Assembly (NCBI GenBank): GCA_015179125.1
Contig: WHVA01000410.1
Coordinates: 40,977-104,976, forward strand
DNA: 64,000 bases
Source of the DNA: Gautieria morchelliformis
Lineage: Eukaryota > Basidiomycota > Agaricomycetes > Gomphales > Gomphaceae
Direction: 5' to 3'
Shown here in pieces: positions 23,878-36,264 of this stretch. The position numbers and the translations under genes were made by a program. Under the pieces are notes generated by a model. That model was given only the letters and a program-made list of their open reading frames with translations. It had not been told where the DNA came from and did not search any database. How positions within the stretch are numbered: position 1 is the stretch's first letter; each line of letters opens with the position of its first letter.

Positions 23878-26800
23878 CTAAATCTCCTGCTGCACCCGTC
23901 TGATTACTCTTCGCTCTCGCTCCCCGACTATCTTGACAACCCCCTCGGTCTCTAACGCTTTGACAGCGTCATTGAACTCACCACTGTTAATTGACACGCT
24001 GCTCTGGCTAGCGAGTTGTTTGACTGCATCCGCCCAGCGAACGCCTCTGTTCCCCCCCATTCCCTCAATTAACTTCAGAACCTCTCGCTTTAAATCCGCT
24101 TGCAACTTGCGCTGATGCTGCCCTGTGCCAGTGTTGAGCATTTCCATGTCTATTTCCCCTGTCCGTGGGTCCGTTGCGGATGTGCGAATAGCCTCACGCA
24201 TGAGACGACAAGCCTCTTTCACATCTCCCAGCTCGACGAGGATTGAAAGGCGCATGCGTGCGTGCGCTTCCGAGAGACGGATCATGCTCTCAAGCTGACG
24301 AGTTGTCGCAGTAATACGACGTTCAGATGATCCAGGATCTTCCCCCATCTTGCGAAGCTCTACGTAAGACGAGACAAGCTCCTGGGATGCTTCTTCCGTC
24401 AATACCGGGTGAATTTTGGACCGTGAATAAGAATATATGCCGAAAGAGTTTCCAGGGGCTGATATATCATAAGATAGTCTGAAGTCTTGTCTTATGACCA
24501 AAAATATCTCACCAAAATGTCCTGTGTGCCGCTTGCAGGGTTGTCTTCCAGATATAACCCTACAAGATGTTGGGCCAGTTTCCTGTCTGCCACCTCGTCG
24601 ATCTTGTCCAGCACCAGGTACAGCAGGTCGAATCTCGAAATAAGTGTTGGAGGCAGATCAATGTTGCGAGTGATAGGCCACTTGGGGTTATACCTCGATC
24701 CCACAGGATTAGCAGCTGCTAAAATAGATGTTCGCGCATTCAGCGTAGTAATAATGCCTGCCTTAGCGATGGAGACAGTTTGTTGTTCCTGCCCAAGAAG
24801 GTCAGAAGGGACATGGTGCAGTGGCAAAAATAAAATAAAACTAACCATTACTTCGTGCAGCACACTCCGTGTGGCGTCTGACATTTTATCAAATTCATCA
24901 ATGCAGCATACACCACCGTCACTCAAGACCAATGCGCCACTAACGAAGTTTATCAGCAAAATTATCATCGAGAAATTGATCGGCGCACCTCTCGAGCACT
25001 AATTGCTTGGAATCTGGATCTCGAGTCACGTAGGCTGTCAAGCCAACAGCGGACGACCCTTTCCCGGAGGTGTATACACCTCTAGGCGCCAGCTTGTGCA
25101 CATACTGGAAACGGTAAGCTAACCGTCTCGTACAAACCCAACCGGGACTCACCTGAAGGATTTGGGATTTGCTGGTTCCTGGATCGCCGACAAGAAGAAT
25201 ATTGATGTCCCCACGATACCTTGGGCCTCCGCCGCCGCCTCCCTTTGAAATGCTCTTATTGGTACCACCGAATAATTGCAATAAGATGCCCTTTTTAACA
25301 TCTTCCATCTCCCATATGGATGGTGCCAATGAGCGTGCCAACAGCTCATATATTTCGGGTCTCTGGCTGAGCTGACGTAGTTCCGCCTCGAGCTGGGCCC
25401 TCTTGCCGACAGGCTCTCCGCCACCTTGTACCTCAGCAGCATGCAACTCAGCCTGTACCTCACCCTCGTCGCCATCCTCTCCACCTGCAACCTCAATATC
25501 CCCCACTCCCGGTACTCTCGTTTCTCCCAGTCGGGTACTTCTATCAAACCCAAGGCGATCTTTACTCCCCCGTTTAATATGTACGACGTCGAGATACGTC
25601 TTGAACAAGCTCTTTATTGTCCGCTGTCGTGGGTTAACGCGAACGGGCACGCTGCGGAAAATACCTGTCACAGTAAGACGATCACCAGGCTTGGTAATAT
25701 CAACCAATTCGTCATATACGCAAAGCGATACCGTGTGGGGCGTCTGACCATCAGGAACTGCATCAGGTGTCTCTTGTAGACGCACCACCTGTCGGTCAGC
25801 GAACTCACACCGGTTGTGAATGAGGTTCATGGTTCCGTCGGAGCGGCACAAGTCACGAGGGCATCGCTCTGGTTCGGCGATGCGACCTCGATCAATCTCA
25901 ACCTGCACAGTGTGGGAGCAAGTTAGACACCGGAAAAAGGCTGGTTGTAAATTTTTTTTGTTAGTGTTATTATTAGTGTTGTTAGGTTCGAGCGTAAGAT
26001 GACAAACCTGTCTTCATGTCAGGTATGACAGGCGTCGCTCGGATCACAAGTCCTTTGATGGTTACAAGTTTGTCGGTGTCTACGAGAAGAACGCGTCAAT
26101 AAAACAGGTGGAGAAGAGACGTATATCTGACCGCTTGGGTTCAGGTCTCTCATATTGCCAGCCTTCTCGCCGAAAGGTCTGACTTTGTACACCCTCCCTA
26201 TAATTTCGTCGATTTCTTCCCGGCCTTGTTCACCACCCATGCCTTCTATGCCCGCTTCATGGTCTTCTTCTGCAAGGCCTAGCATGAGGTCTTTTAAGAC
26301 CTGGTCCATTGCGGGAATTATCTCCTGGGGGTATTTAGTCAATTGCGAATGGAGCTTGCGCGAGGGTGGGTATGCTAGTAAATTAACGGAATCCAGGTTC
26401 AAGTTTGTTTGCCCTGTTTTACGCATACGTCTTAAAAAAGTCTCGTAAAGTAGCTCTTCGCCTTCTTCGGGTGAAGCCATTGGGCGTGTAGGGAGCCCGT
26501 GTTCGCGATCCCAGTGTACGCGATATTTTATTTTGAACCCACGAAGAAAATCTGTGAAGAGCGCCATGGACTCAAGAAGAGATACATTAGTTCCCCATAT
26601 AGCGCGATAATTGTCAGGTCCTTCAGACGGCTCGCCAGGCGCAGAAAGAGTTGGTGCAGATGACTGTGGAAGGGCAATGTTCGTGGCATCTGAGTTGGGA
26701 GCCTCGATAGTTGACCTGGGACTACGGAAAAGTGCTGGCGATTCAACCGCGGACGAATGGATATCACCACGTCTATTACGCTTTGGCGTAGGTGAACTCG

Positions 26801-27148
26801 GAAATTCAAGAGGGGATACGTCCATAGGCGATGACGTGCCTACATGCCTGGTAAAACGCGTAAAACCAGTCATTTGACGCGACGTTACTCACCATTTCCT
26901 TCTCGAAGTTGCCGTGAAGCCAAACCTAAGGCTCTCCTAGCAACTGCACCGCGAATAGGCGAGCTAGACGCGACATTCGTGGGTCCACCACGTTTTGGCG
27001 TCCCCGTAATAGACGGCGACGAAGGATTGAAAAGTGGTAGTCGAGTGGGTGCGTTCGGCGCGTTTGGGATAGTTTCTACATTAGGCACGTCATCTTTCAT
27101 GACCACATCGTCAGCTTCTGAGGAAGGATATGGGAGGGGTGAAGACAT
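23878..27148 (-). CDS. MCM4: Replication licensing helicase subunit MCM4, with an apparent frameshift
   Basis: MCM4 is one of six ATPases of the replicative helicase. The N-terminus ([14 protein letters not shown]) is a Ser/Pro-rich regulatory tail. The zinc motif [10 protein letters not shown] ... CPRDLC ... HNRC is followed by the OB-fold segment [16 protein letters not shown]. Walker A is [11 protein letters not shown], then [19 protein letters not shown]. Walker B is [12 protein letters not shown], and the arginine-finger region is [16 protein letters not shown]. The lid reads [20 protein letters not shown] and a winged-helix tail ends at 23878. Introns of about 50 nt are frequent. Near 24431-24433 the conserved PLETLSAYI and SYSRSKIHP blocks lie in different frames, and one base appears missing (an A on the plus strand in AAGAATATATG). 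Since MCM4 is essential this may be a sequence error or a defective allele. Confidence 0.88.
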
Positions 27149-27255
27149 GGCGGTAAGAAAGTACTAATTAGACCGAATTCAATCTCCGTCACACTTGAAT
27201 GAGAAGGCCGCTCCAACGCTACCTCCCTGGGTTACTGGCTCTTAGGTCCAATATC
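27149..27255. promoter_or_regulatory. Divergent promoter between MCM4 and PPX1
   Basis: 107 bp separate the MCM4 ATG (27148) from the preferred PPX1 ATG (27256), or 50 bp if the upstream in-frame ATG at 27199 is used. Both genes must share this interval for transcription start. Confidence 0.45.
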
Positions 27256-28583
27256 ATGACTTCATCAACAAGTTCGCTTTCAAATTTCTTAGCTCTCAAC
27301 AGGTCCAGATACCTTGAGGCGCTGAAAACCGGCAAAGCTGGAGATTGGACTGTTGTAATGGGGAACGAGGCAGGAGGCATGTGCGTTCTGTTCCTCCATC
27401 AGAAATCGTCTAAGGGTGGATCATGCATGTAGACCTTGACTCTGCCGCGTGCTCAATAGCGTATTCTTATCTTGCCTCTACGTTATTCAAACGGCCCACG
27501 GTTCCTCTCTTTCAGACTCTTCGTGCAGAGCTCCAGCTTCGCGCAGAAAACTTGTACGCGTACGAGATAGTTCGGCTTCAATCCCATCAAACGGAATTGC
27601 TCTGCTTGGATGACATTCCTCCAGAGTCATTACCCTACCTTTCCTACTCTTCGTTTGCGTTAGTTGATCACAACCGCTTTGCCTCCCGGCTTTCCGCCGG
27701 GCGAGACCTTGATAGCCCTCCCAAAGTGATAGGCATCATTGACCATCATGACGATGAAGGTTTCCACAAAGGGGCGGATCCCAGACTCATCACTGTACCC
27801 GTGGGCAGCTGTGCGTCACTAGTGACCCAATACTTCATGGGGTCCTGGGAGAATGCAGATGTCGCTCCTCCGGGGGAACTCGCATCATTACTGTTGTGTG
27901 CTATTTTCCTTGACACAGCAGGGTTAAAAGTTGGCGGAAAGGCTGTATTATTGGATCACAGAGCGGTCGAGTTTTTATTACCCAAGTCCACTTTTGCTTC
28001 GTCCTCTGGCCCTAAACCAACTTCCGATGACCTGGAAAGGTTGATCCGGACACTTCATGTGCGTAAGCAATCGGTTGCCCATCTCTCAACTCGAGACCTT
28101 CTCCGACGAGATTACAAAGAGTATGCATTTAACTCATCTTCGGATGCTTCGCATCGTATCACCGTGGGGATTGCGACTGTGCCTTTGAGTATAAAAGACT
28201 GGCTTAATAAAGAAGCATCCCCAGACTTCTGGAAATCCATGGATGCATGGCTTGACGAACGAAGACTGGATGCGCTTGGTGTTCTCTGCACTTACAACTC
28301 GCCGAAAAGTGGGGAGCATAAGCGGCAGAACTTGTGGATAGTCAAGCGTGGTCGCGAAAGCCTACGGAACGCTCTATGGGAGGGGATGGAGGCTTCTACA
28401 GATCTGAACCTCAAGCACAGAAACATGGATAAGAGGTCGTTGTTGGAAGGTATGGACAGGCTCCCAGACGGAGACATAGTCACCGCCAGCAAGTCAATAG
28501 CTCGTATCTGGAAGCAGGAAAATACGAAAGCAACTCGCAAGGTGGTTGCTCCACTCGTGAAGAAGATTGTGGAGGGTTTCTGA
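27256..28583 (+). CDS. PPX1: Exopolyphosphatase of the DHH/DHHA2 family
   Basis: PPX1 removes terminal phosphate from inorganic polyphosphate and needs divalent metal ions. Exon 1 encodes MTSSTSSLSNFLALNRSRYL and WTVVMGNEAG; the intron is then followed by DLDSAACSIAYSYLAS (motif I). Motif II is FALVDHN, the DHH triad lies in VIGIIDHHDDEGFHKGADP, and motif IV is LLLCAIFLDTAGLK. A DHHA2 C-terminal domain follows to the stop after KKIVEGF. Restoring NEAGDLD requires a GC-AG intron: donor GCATGT, acceptor TGTAG just before 27432. The upstream ATG at 27199 would add 19 residues (MRRPLQRYLPGLLALRSNI), which could be a targeting peptide, so dual start use is possible. All metal-binding motifs are intact. 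Confidence 0.88.
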
Positions 28584-29016
28584 ACTGAAGATACCCGGGT
28601 AGTGGTTCCATTAAGGTACCTCCATGATACGTACACCGCTACCGTCTCCTTCGTGCCGCGGATACTATGCTCCAGAGCTCTCGACTAGTAGACAATAATA
28701 TGTTATGATTTTACTCGTGTTACTTGGTACTTGGATTATTCCAATGGGTGTTTAGTGTGGGGTGTGTATTAGTGTGCATGCCAGGAAATGCCAGGACTGA
28801 GGAACAATCTTTTGGCTTCTCCTTCCTTGCTGGTAGTATATACACGATATGTCGGTGACGGTGTCATTGTTGCATTGATAATGGCTCCTGGCATCATATT
28901 ATAATAGTATTATAGTCGAATTTGATAAAATAATAAACACGTAAGGCGGTCAAGGGAGGGAGAAAAGGGCATTTATACACATTCTTGTGCCGAGGCTGGG
29001 CAGATAAAAGGAGGCC
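28584..29016. other. Intergenic downstream of PPX1
   Basis: 433 bp of AT-rich DNA between PPX1 and the tRNA. No gene or repeat recognised. Confidence 0.5.
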
Positions 29017-29109
29017 GACAACAGCAGGATTCGAACCTGCGCCCTCAAAGAGGATCAGATAGGACCGACCAGTTCGAATCTGACACCTTAACCACTCGGT
29101 CATGTTGCC
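29017..29109 (-). tRNA. tRNA-Ser(CGA) with a short intron
   Basis: Minus strand. The acceptor stem GGCAACA pairs with TGTTGTC. The D-arm is GACCGAGTGGTTAAGGTG, typical of Ser/Leu tRNAs. The anticodon stem TCAGA/TCTGA encloses TTCGAA with anticodon CGA; a 12-nt intron (CTGGTCGGTCCT) follows position 37. A long variable arm (CCTC-TTT-GAGG) and a T-arm with GGTTCGAATCC complete a class II tRNA. The 3' CCA is not encoded, as in eukaryotes. Confidence 0.85.
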
Positions 29110-29636
29110 ATGATAACTCACATTTTTCTTACCATTATTATACAATGCCAAAACGAAATAGGAAGGAATATGAACACCAGTGATTGATTGTAAACATTCG
29201 GCTAACTTCTTCCATATGGACAGTACTCATTTGAAAAGATTCAGATGTACAAATTGACGAAAAGTTATTCTCATTATTAGTTTAGCCACGGACCATTGAC
29301 TGGAGCCCTTTATCACCGCACTTTGAACCAAAATGCCTCCTTAATAAATTTGAGTAAAACACAAAATATCTTCTGAGTATGTGCCAAATATCTCCTATTG
29401 AGACATTTAGGTTATATGTGAGCCAATATTCCAAATATTATCCAAGTCTCTGCCGGGGATATATGTGAACTTGTTATTTTTGCTTGCATAGTAGTGTAAG
29501 TAATATATCATATACATAATTCTATGTTGCGCGTCATCACCCTCGACGCGTTGTTGACGCGTCACTGTTGCACAAAAGGTCCGACGTGCCGACTGCTACA
29601 TCGTTGTACCGTACGGTCAACATACCATCCGTACGT
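29110..29636. other. AT-rich intergenic region
   Basis: 527 bp between the tRNA and an unrecognised minus-strand gene. Nothing supportable seen. Confidence 0.5.
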
Positions 29637-30766
29637 TCACGCATCCCTGCACCCTGCCACTGCACAGACTGCAGGGGCCGCTTGCTTCAGATCCCTCGCA
29701 CCCGTGAGCGTCACCTCAAGGCAGACGAGGTAAACCAGGCACTCGAGCTCAAACGCTAAGCCGTGGCCCGCCAACTCTGCCATCTGGAGAAATAATGAGT
29801 GAGCGTTCTTCACATGTTGAATCCATGAACTCAGATCTGCGGAACGATAGGTAGGTGGCCTTGATAGCCACGGCTTATTACTTCTAATACGCCTGACGGC
29901 CTTTTGCGCCGTCTCCTCATCTGTATTCTCGCTAAGCACATCCTCCCATTGACTTTCATCACTCGACTGATATTGCGGGACAAACATCCAGTCGAATTTG
30001 CTACCTTCTAGATTTGGTACTTGAACCCGCACCTCACGCCGAGCCATGGCTTTCTGCGTGTGACAATTGTGCAGCTGACGAATGATTGAAACAAGGCAAG
30101 CACTTACACGGCTCTTACGTCCATCGCGTCTATTTTCCTTCGCATCCGTCACCTTTTCATCTTCCTCTTTCCATTGTCTCTTGTAGCGATTTTTACATCC
30201 CTTGAACACTGTGCAAAGCTGCTCCAGAATATCATCATTACCAAATTTTGAAAATTCGGCCTCGGAAAGAGTTCCATGGCCCCACCCCACCGCGTTGGCT
30301 GGCACAATCTTCAGAACTTCTCATGCGAACCAACGTTATTGTTCCATGTCCCGTCAAAGTTTGGACGTAAGTATTCTTCGGCATTTCCATCGTCACCTGT
30401 AGATTTGATCCAATACCCACGCTGCAGTGCACGCTTCAATATCCCATTTTGTTGTTCGATCCCCATGATGCGATAAGAAGCGATAGGAATGAGTGTCTGG
30501 ATCCAGGTAAGTATAGCCTTATATACCGCATTGATCGCCACTTACATTGAAAGTGTTGTTCCGTTTGACTTTGACCACCTCATCACCGTCGGATTCAGTA
30601 TCATCTGTGAAAGATTAAGAGCGGTTGATGATGAGTCAGATGTAGATTCAGACTTCGACTCGAAGTCGAATCGAGTGGGGTCGTAAATGCAGACAGATAG
30701 AGTAAACACAAGGTGTGTATGCTCTTTAGTGAAAACTACGCAGGTGTATGCGTCGCAAGATTCCAA
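29637..30766 (-). CDS. Unrecognised charged protein, multi-exon
   Basis: On the minus strand coherent peptide blocks are separated by good introns: FDFESKSESTSDSSSTALN, DDTESDGDEVVKVKRNNTFN, TLIPIASYRIMGIEQQNG, ILKRALQRGYWIKSTGDDGN, EEYLRPNFDGTWNNN, NDDILEQLCTVFKGCKNRYK, REVRVQVPNLEGSKFDWMFV and KAVRRIRSNKPWLSRPPTYR. The intron 30489-30540 joins NNTFN to TLIP in phase. The C-terminus, ending at 29637, has a Cys-containing tail (AAPAVCAVAGCRDA) that may or may not be in the true frame. The pattern is acidic in the first half and basic in the middle. I do not recognise a domain. The first exon and exact start are uncertain. A role in DNA-binding or as a transposon-derived protein is possible but not shown. 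Confidence 0.5.
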
Positions 30767-32268
30767 ATAGCTTCGAAAGGTGAGTTCTAATTGACTAGTG
30801 TTCTACTATACATACGACAGCTTTTATCCCCTGTGTGTAGCGTGCTAAGTCAAAAAAAGGGTGTCACCGGCGCCGGTGGATGGATGTACGAGACATGTGC
30901 TACGGGGGTTGGAGTGCCGGCTGCTGTTATGTACGTGTATTCTACTTATCGAATGGGAGTGGACTCGTATGAAGTGGGATGTAATGAGTGTGTGATGTGT
31001 GGGGAAAGGGGGATGGAAGCGAGTGATCAAGAAGTATCAGAATCGGAATGTGTCTATGAAGGTCGGAAGTTGGAAATGAACGGTCATAACAGTATCTCCC
31101 TTCTAAGGTCGAGCCTTCATTTCAGCTCTCACGTTTTGTTTTAGATCCATGTGTATATTATTATATATTACACACTGTGGCCAGTGCATCAGTTAGTTTT
31201 ATTTTATTTTTCGTTGTTAATTATCCCGAGCGTGATCAGCGGCTGGAGCGGCGGCCCCGCTAATTATTTACCAGAATTATATTAATATTAAATAAATTGG
31301 GGCGATCCTTGGTTAATATGTAGCAGGAACGCGGTAAGAACGTCGACATTTACCCAAGTATCGAGTCCGCGCTAGTTGATGAAAACGTTGAGGATATCCC
31401 GTAGATACGTAGAATATCATCTGGATTTCTACGTCAGGTATTTAAAGCGAAGTGCGGTGTATTGCACCCTTGTTTCGATAAATTATCTCCTAACTACGCT
31501 TGTATAAAAGCAGCCTTTTAGTCCTGGTTTACATCGTCTTCGAGTTATAAGGTTCAAATACTTGTCATATCTCCCTCCCTCTTTTCCACAGCCATCAACT
31601 CCACTTGTCATCTATCACAGCATTCCAAAATGTCTCAACTATCAACTCAACATACTATCATATCCCATTCCACACTAATTCTATGATCCAAACAACAATA
31701 CTTACATATTCAACAACATATCATAGAACCTTCTAGGCTTTCTACTGTAAACGGTGACTTCCCGGGGAGTAGCCCTAATTCTACGGGATTGTAGGTTATA
31801 CTAAGGAAAGTCAAAATCATACATGCGAACAGCGTGAGTACGATTTAGACGAGGTTTGCTGCCACTCGTTTCAAGGTAATGTTCAAGCCCCGGACTTGAC
31901 TGGATGGTGCTTCACGGCTTGAGGCTTTCTAAATACAAACTATATATAAAAATCACCTACCGGTAGTACTACTAAGAATAACTGCAAAATGAAATCAATC
32001 ATACGTGTATAAAGATCATAGCGTATAGAAAGACTTACGACGATTGGAAGACTGTTGGGACGGAAATTGGGTGTTGGGACTTCGTGACAGTTGGGTCCCC
32101 CACCCACCCAACCAGGCAGAGAAATATATAGGCCTATCGGTGGCCTCGCCGGGTGCTAGACAATTGGCTCACGTACAAAGTAAGACGAAAACCTCTGATA
32201 CCTACCTACCATAGGTTCTGGGAAATCAGTAGTCGGGCGGACTCGAATTGTCGCCCGCGTTGGAGCAT
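30767..32268. other. 1.5-kb region without a recognisable gene
   Basis: Contains one open frame of 117 codons at 30791-31144 (+) without familiar features, then AT-rich sequence. The last about 120 bp before 32269 form the left flank of the KDZ insertion. Its right flank resumes at 41340, so the original locus was probably continuous here. Confidence 0.45.
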
Positions 32269-32276
32269 CATCGGGA

Positions 32277-32835
32277 CACCTGTACGGCACCAAATGGAAA
32301 TCCAGTTGGACCCACACCCCACATTGTGTGGTCTCAGTCTAACTAGAAATTTGGTGGACTCATGTCATCAACGCGTCTAGGCTCATGCATCCGGTGTCGT
32401 CCGATGTCAGTTTCCGGAACAACACGGCATCATCCCACGGACCACTGCAAACCACTCGTGCTCGTCGTCGCCGACAATGACCACGCAAGCAACATTGTAA
32501 ATAAATATTGATGTATAATAGATATATGACAATTATCCTAAAAATGAGAAGATGACGAATCTGAGCTTCTCTCAGCGTTAGCCCATCGCGCGGAGCCCGT
32601 GCTCGTCGTCGCCGACGATGACCACGCAGTCAACATTGTAAATAAATATTGATGTATAATAAATATATGGCAATTATCCTAAAAATGAGGAGCTGACGGA
32701 TCTGAGCTTCTCTCATCGTTAGCGGTTCACGCGGAGCCTGTGCTCGTCATGGCAGCCAGCGAGCATGCTTGTCATCCAAAACTAAACATATAGACAAGAA
32801 AAATTTACTGAAGATACCTAAAATTCAGGAGATAC
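32277..32835 (+). repeat. Left terminal inverted repeat of the KDZ element
   Basis: About 559 bp, matching 40101-41331 in reverse once the nested MITE and a 73-bp indel are set aside. The inner part has two and a part tandem units of about 142 bp, each with a GTGCTCGTCGTCGCCGAC block, ATTGTAAATAAATATTGATG, and CTGAGCTTCTCTCA. The outer 60 bp carry the GGTGTGGGTCC-type segment. Confidence 0.85.
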
Positions 32836-32953
32836 TCGGCAGGTTGGCATAATGTCATTCGAAGCTTTTCGAAAGGACTTCAGTGGAATGACATCATGCC
32901 AACCGAGGAGGTTGAATCACGTGACCTAACAAATTCGCCACCTCATCTTACAC

Positions 32954-35900
32954 ATGCCCCAAGGTCAAGGCTTCACGGTTCAACGCGTGAAGACCGGTGG
33001 GAGCAAAGGGGTAATTATCAACCGCTTAGGGAGAAGACGACGATCTCCCTCAGATGTTGGAGACGGTCGTGCTCGTATAGCACCGGGCTTGCAACGTATT
33101 TCCAACGCGAAATTGGCAGCCCACCGGGAACTTGAGGATGAAGTGCGACGCGCTGAACTCTATGGTGTGTACTGCAGGTTTCACAGCAACACTTTATTCA
33201 TCTAACACACTTCTTTTAGCGCTACCAGAGCAGTCGCGCCGCGCTGCTATCCGAGTTGCACTGGATACTGGGAACACAGTCGGTATAGATGACGGGATGA
33301 TAGGCGATGCAGACGCATGGGAAGACCTACCATTGAACATTCCGGTACCTGATCACGAAGTACTGGTGGATTTAAGCCACGAAGGAGGTGACAACTTCCA
33401 ATTTCTCAACATGCACAAGACGCCGTTGGCAGGTATGTATTTACACTACACACACATAAACAAATTTCTTACATTCATTCAGCAAACGAAAGTATGCCTC
33501 TCAAAGCAAACAGTCTCGATGACACTTATTTCGTGAGGCTTGGCAGACGCAAATGCCGGTCTTATATAATTCATACATGCAGTATAAGTATGGTGTTCAT
33601 GCATCGATAGCTCAAGGTGGTTCAAAATATGTATATATTTGTGTCCTGGGGATCGAAGGTAAGTCTTCTAATAATAGCTACATCATTCACATTGATTTCC
33701 GAAGGTTATGAACCCGCGCGAGGATTACCTCAGGATGAACGGCATGACTATCTGAACGAAACTCTCCTGTTTCATGGTCTTTTGGGAGCATCACCATTAG
33801 AACCCAAGCTCGCCATACCTATTCCGACCCTGGAGCTTTATCGGCGATGCCGGCTTCGGTGCCCCCAATTCAGTGTGCAACAGTGGATGAAGGTCCTATG
33901 TGATCTGGCCAATGTAAGTGTATATACTTTCCCTAGGCTATGGGCAACTAGTTGATCTAATGTAGATCAATTATACTTCAACACTTCGGGAGCAATTTTC
34001 CGATGCATTCGACGCATACCTCGATATATTACATCATGTGGATAAGACCCTGAAAATGGCTCTGGGCCGCGATGGACCTACATGGCGTATTCTTCACAGC
34101 TGCCCACCATGTCAATATAAAGTACGTGATGCCATCAATTTGTATATTTTTATCTCAAGCCGAAATTCACAGCTCGAGGGGGAAGCTCCACTTAACCCAT
34201 CGATCATGGGTGCCTTGGACGGTAACAATAGCTTGAAGCGATTTGTCAGGGCTGATCGACAGTCAGACATGCTCACATTCAACAGCGACTACTTCCTTTC
34301 TCGGGAGACTGTTGATCAATTTGCACACGAGGTCAAACGCAAAGTCAAGACATCAGACAAGGAATCTGTAAGTATGCTTCTTTGATGTTAGTATGTTATT
34401 TAAGACATGATTCAGGTTGAAGTTGAGATAGAGGGTGACCCCACTGATGGACATTCAAGTGTGGCCACTTGTTCGGATCGCTGGCGTGCAGCAATGGCCG
34501 ATACGCTCAAGGGCATGTACAATGCTTTTGAGGAGACAGGTGTCTTTGTATCAGTGTGTCGGCATGGCTTCATTTGGACAATTGTGGACATGATAAGAAG
34601 TGGCGAACTGTGCGTATGATTTATCTATATTGTGTTATATTATTCACTAACACAGGCATCAGGGCAAAATACCCATTGGCCACCATAGATAGGTTGCTAT
34701 CAGTGCTCCCTCCAGGTCTTGGGCTTGGTTATGACATCGCTTGCTCCTTTTCCACGACGCTGAGGCAGAGTTCGCTTGGTAAGAGGCAACAGATGACTGG
34801 GCTGCGCATGGTAGTCCCTGCATTCCATGGGCATGCACATAACAGGTTTTGCCAGCTAGGTTTTCACATTCTTATGTCTCAAGGGTTTGGCTTGGAGGAC
34901 CTGGAAACATGTGAACGCGTGTTTTCGGCTTCAAATAGTGTTGCTCGGCTCACGCGGCATGCAACCCAGTTCCATCGCCGGCAGTTCATTGAAATGTTCT
35001 TCCGCCAATGGGATGCGGAAAAGTATGAGCACCTGGGTAAGACAGGCTTTAAATTGTGGATAGCAACTCATTCGCATTTTAGGTCAGTTTTTGCTTAACA
35101 ACTACAAGCAGGCGTTAGAAATACTTCGTGATATGCCTGTCCGCATCCAAAGCCTGCTTCCAGGACGGCATATATCAGATGCCCAGTTCTCAACATGGCT
35201 TCAAGAAGAACACAAATATCTCAACTCAAAGAAAAGCGAACCGGAAAAGGATATCTTAGCTACCCAGTACGTTGGATTGCTCAGCAAACATGAAGAAGCC
35301 CACAGTCTCTGGGCGTCCTCTCAAAAGCTCGCAGTGCAAGCAACCTGGGCTACCGATCAGGCACGTTTGCGCCAGGTCACCCACGATGCATGGGAGGGTG
35401 TGGTTTTCCTTCAGAAGGAACTTCAGCAGGTTGAGGAAAACTTAGACGTAGGCACACGATGGACACCCGAACAGCCTGAATACCAGCGAGCAGCTGATTA
35501 TATCCGTACCTGCAAGTTTCAAGTTGCGGTTGACAAGCTTGAGGGGCTCGTTGTGCAGTGGCTATTTGAACTAACAAAGGCAAATGTTTCACAGACAGGT
35601 ATGGACATTGAGACACTGCATCCTGGCATCCTACTAATCTACAAAAGGCTACAAGATGCGCATGCATATATCCAAGGCACTACAGAGTAGATCGAAAGCA
35701 ATCCAACGAGCATTGAAGGCGTACAATGACGCAGCTCTCACCCTCGACCCTCCACGTCCCAAGCTCACTTGGTCACAAATTGTAGAATATACGACTCTCG
35801 CGGAATTTGAGCTCTTACGATCAGGAGCCTGCGATGACATCTGTAACCTGGATTGGGCAGAAGCCAGACATCGGGAAGCTGGTATTTGCCAGCTGAAAAT

Positions 35901-36264
35901 CTTACGTGCGCAGGAGGAGCTTCAGAGGTTAAACATTGAGGTGAAATGCTTGGCGACCTGGATCGTCAATGATGAGGCCAGTCTGGATGCGGCAATTACC
36001 AAGTGTCAGGGCTCGGATCCGCTGCTTGCCAAGGCTATGATGGGTTTTACTGCCGAGCAGAAACGAGTGAACCGCCGTGTGCAAGCTACTCTGCACAACA
36101 TATATGACCTTGATGGATACTCAGGTGAGGCTGGGATTGGACAGCGGGAGGCAGGACATCGGGATGGTGTCAACGAAGATCTGGGCTCAGAACAGGATGA
36201 GGAAATGGATGATATGATCAATGATGTTTTTGAAGGGGTTATGAACTCAACACTAGCTGAATAG
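32954..36264 (+). CDS. KDZ transposase (CxC1-type), possibly disrupted near 33.5 kb
   Basis: Cut-and-paste transposase of the Kyakuja-Dileera-Zisupton group. The start MPQGQGFTVQRVKTGGSKGV leads into RLGRRRRSPSD, a family-typical N-terminus. The zinc-binding and first catalytic region is HSCPPCQYKLEGE ... MGALDGNNSLKRF, the second Asp is in GLGYDIACSF, and GLEDLETCERVFSASN carries the catalytic Glu. The C-terminal part contains GYKMRMHISKALQSRSKAIQ. Introns at 34617-34665, 35037-35081 and about 35600-35648 restore these blocks exactly. Between 33440 and 33560 no intron choice joins TPLA to WQTQMPVLYNSYM without a one-base shift and a TGA (33530-33532), so the N-terminal third may be broken, or an unusual intron was missed. 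The rest looks intact. Confidence 0.8.

Noticed and set aside
30791-31144. 117-codon plus frame
   Set aside because: No family resemblance, poor codon pattern and no partner exons; not reported as a gene.
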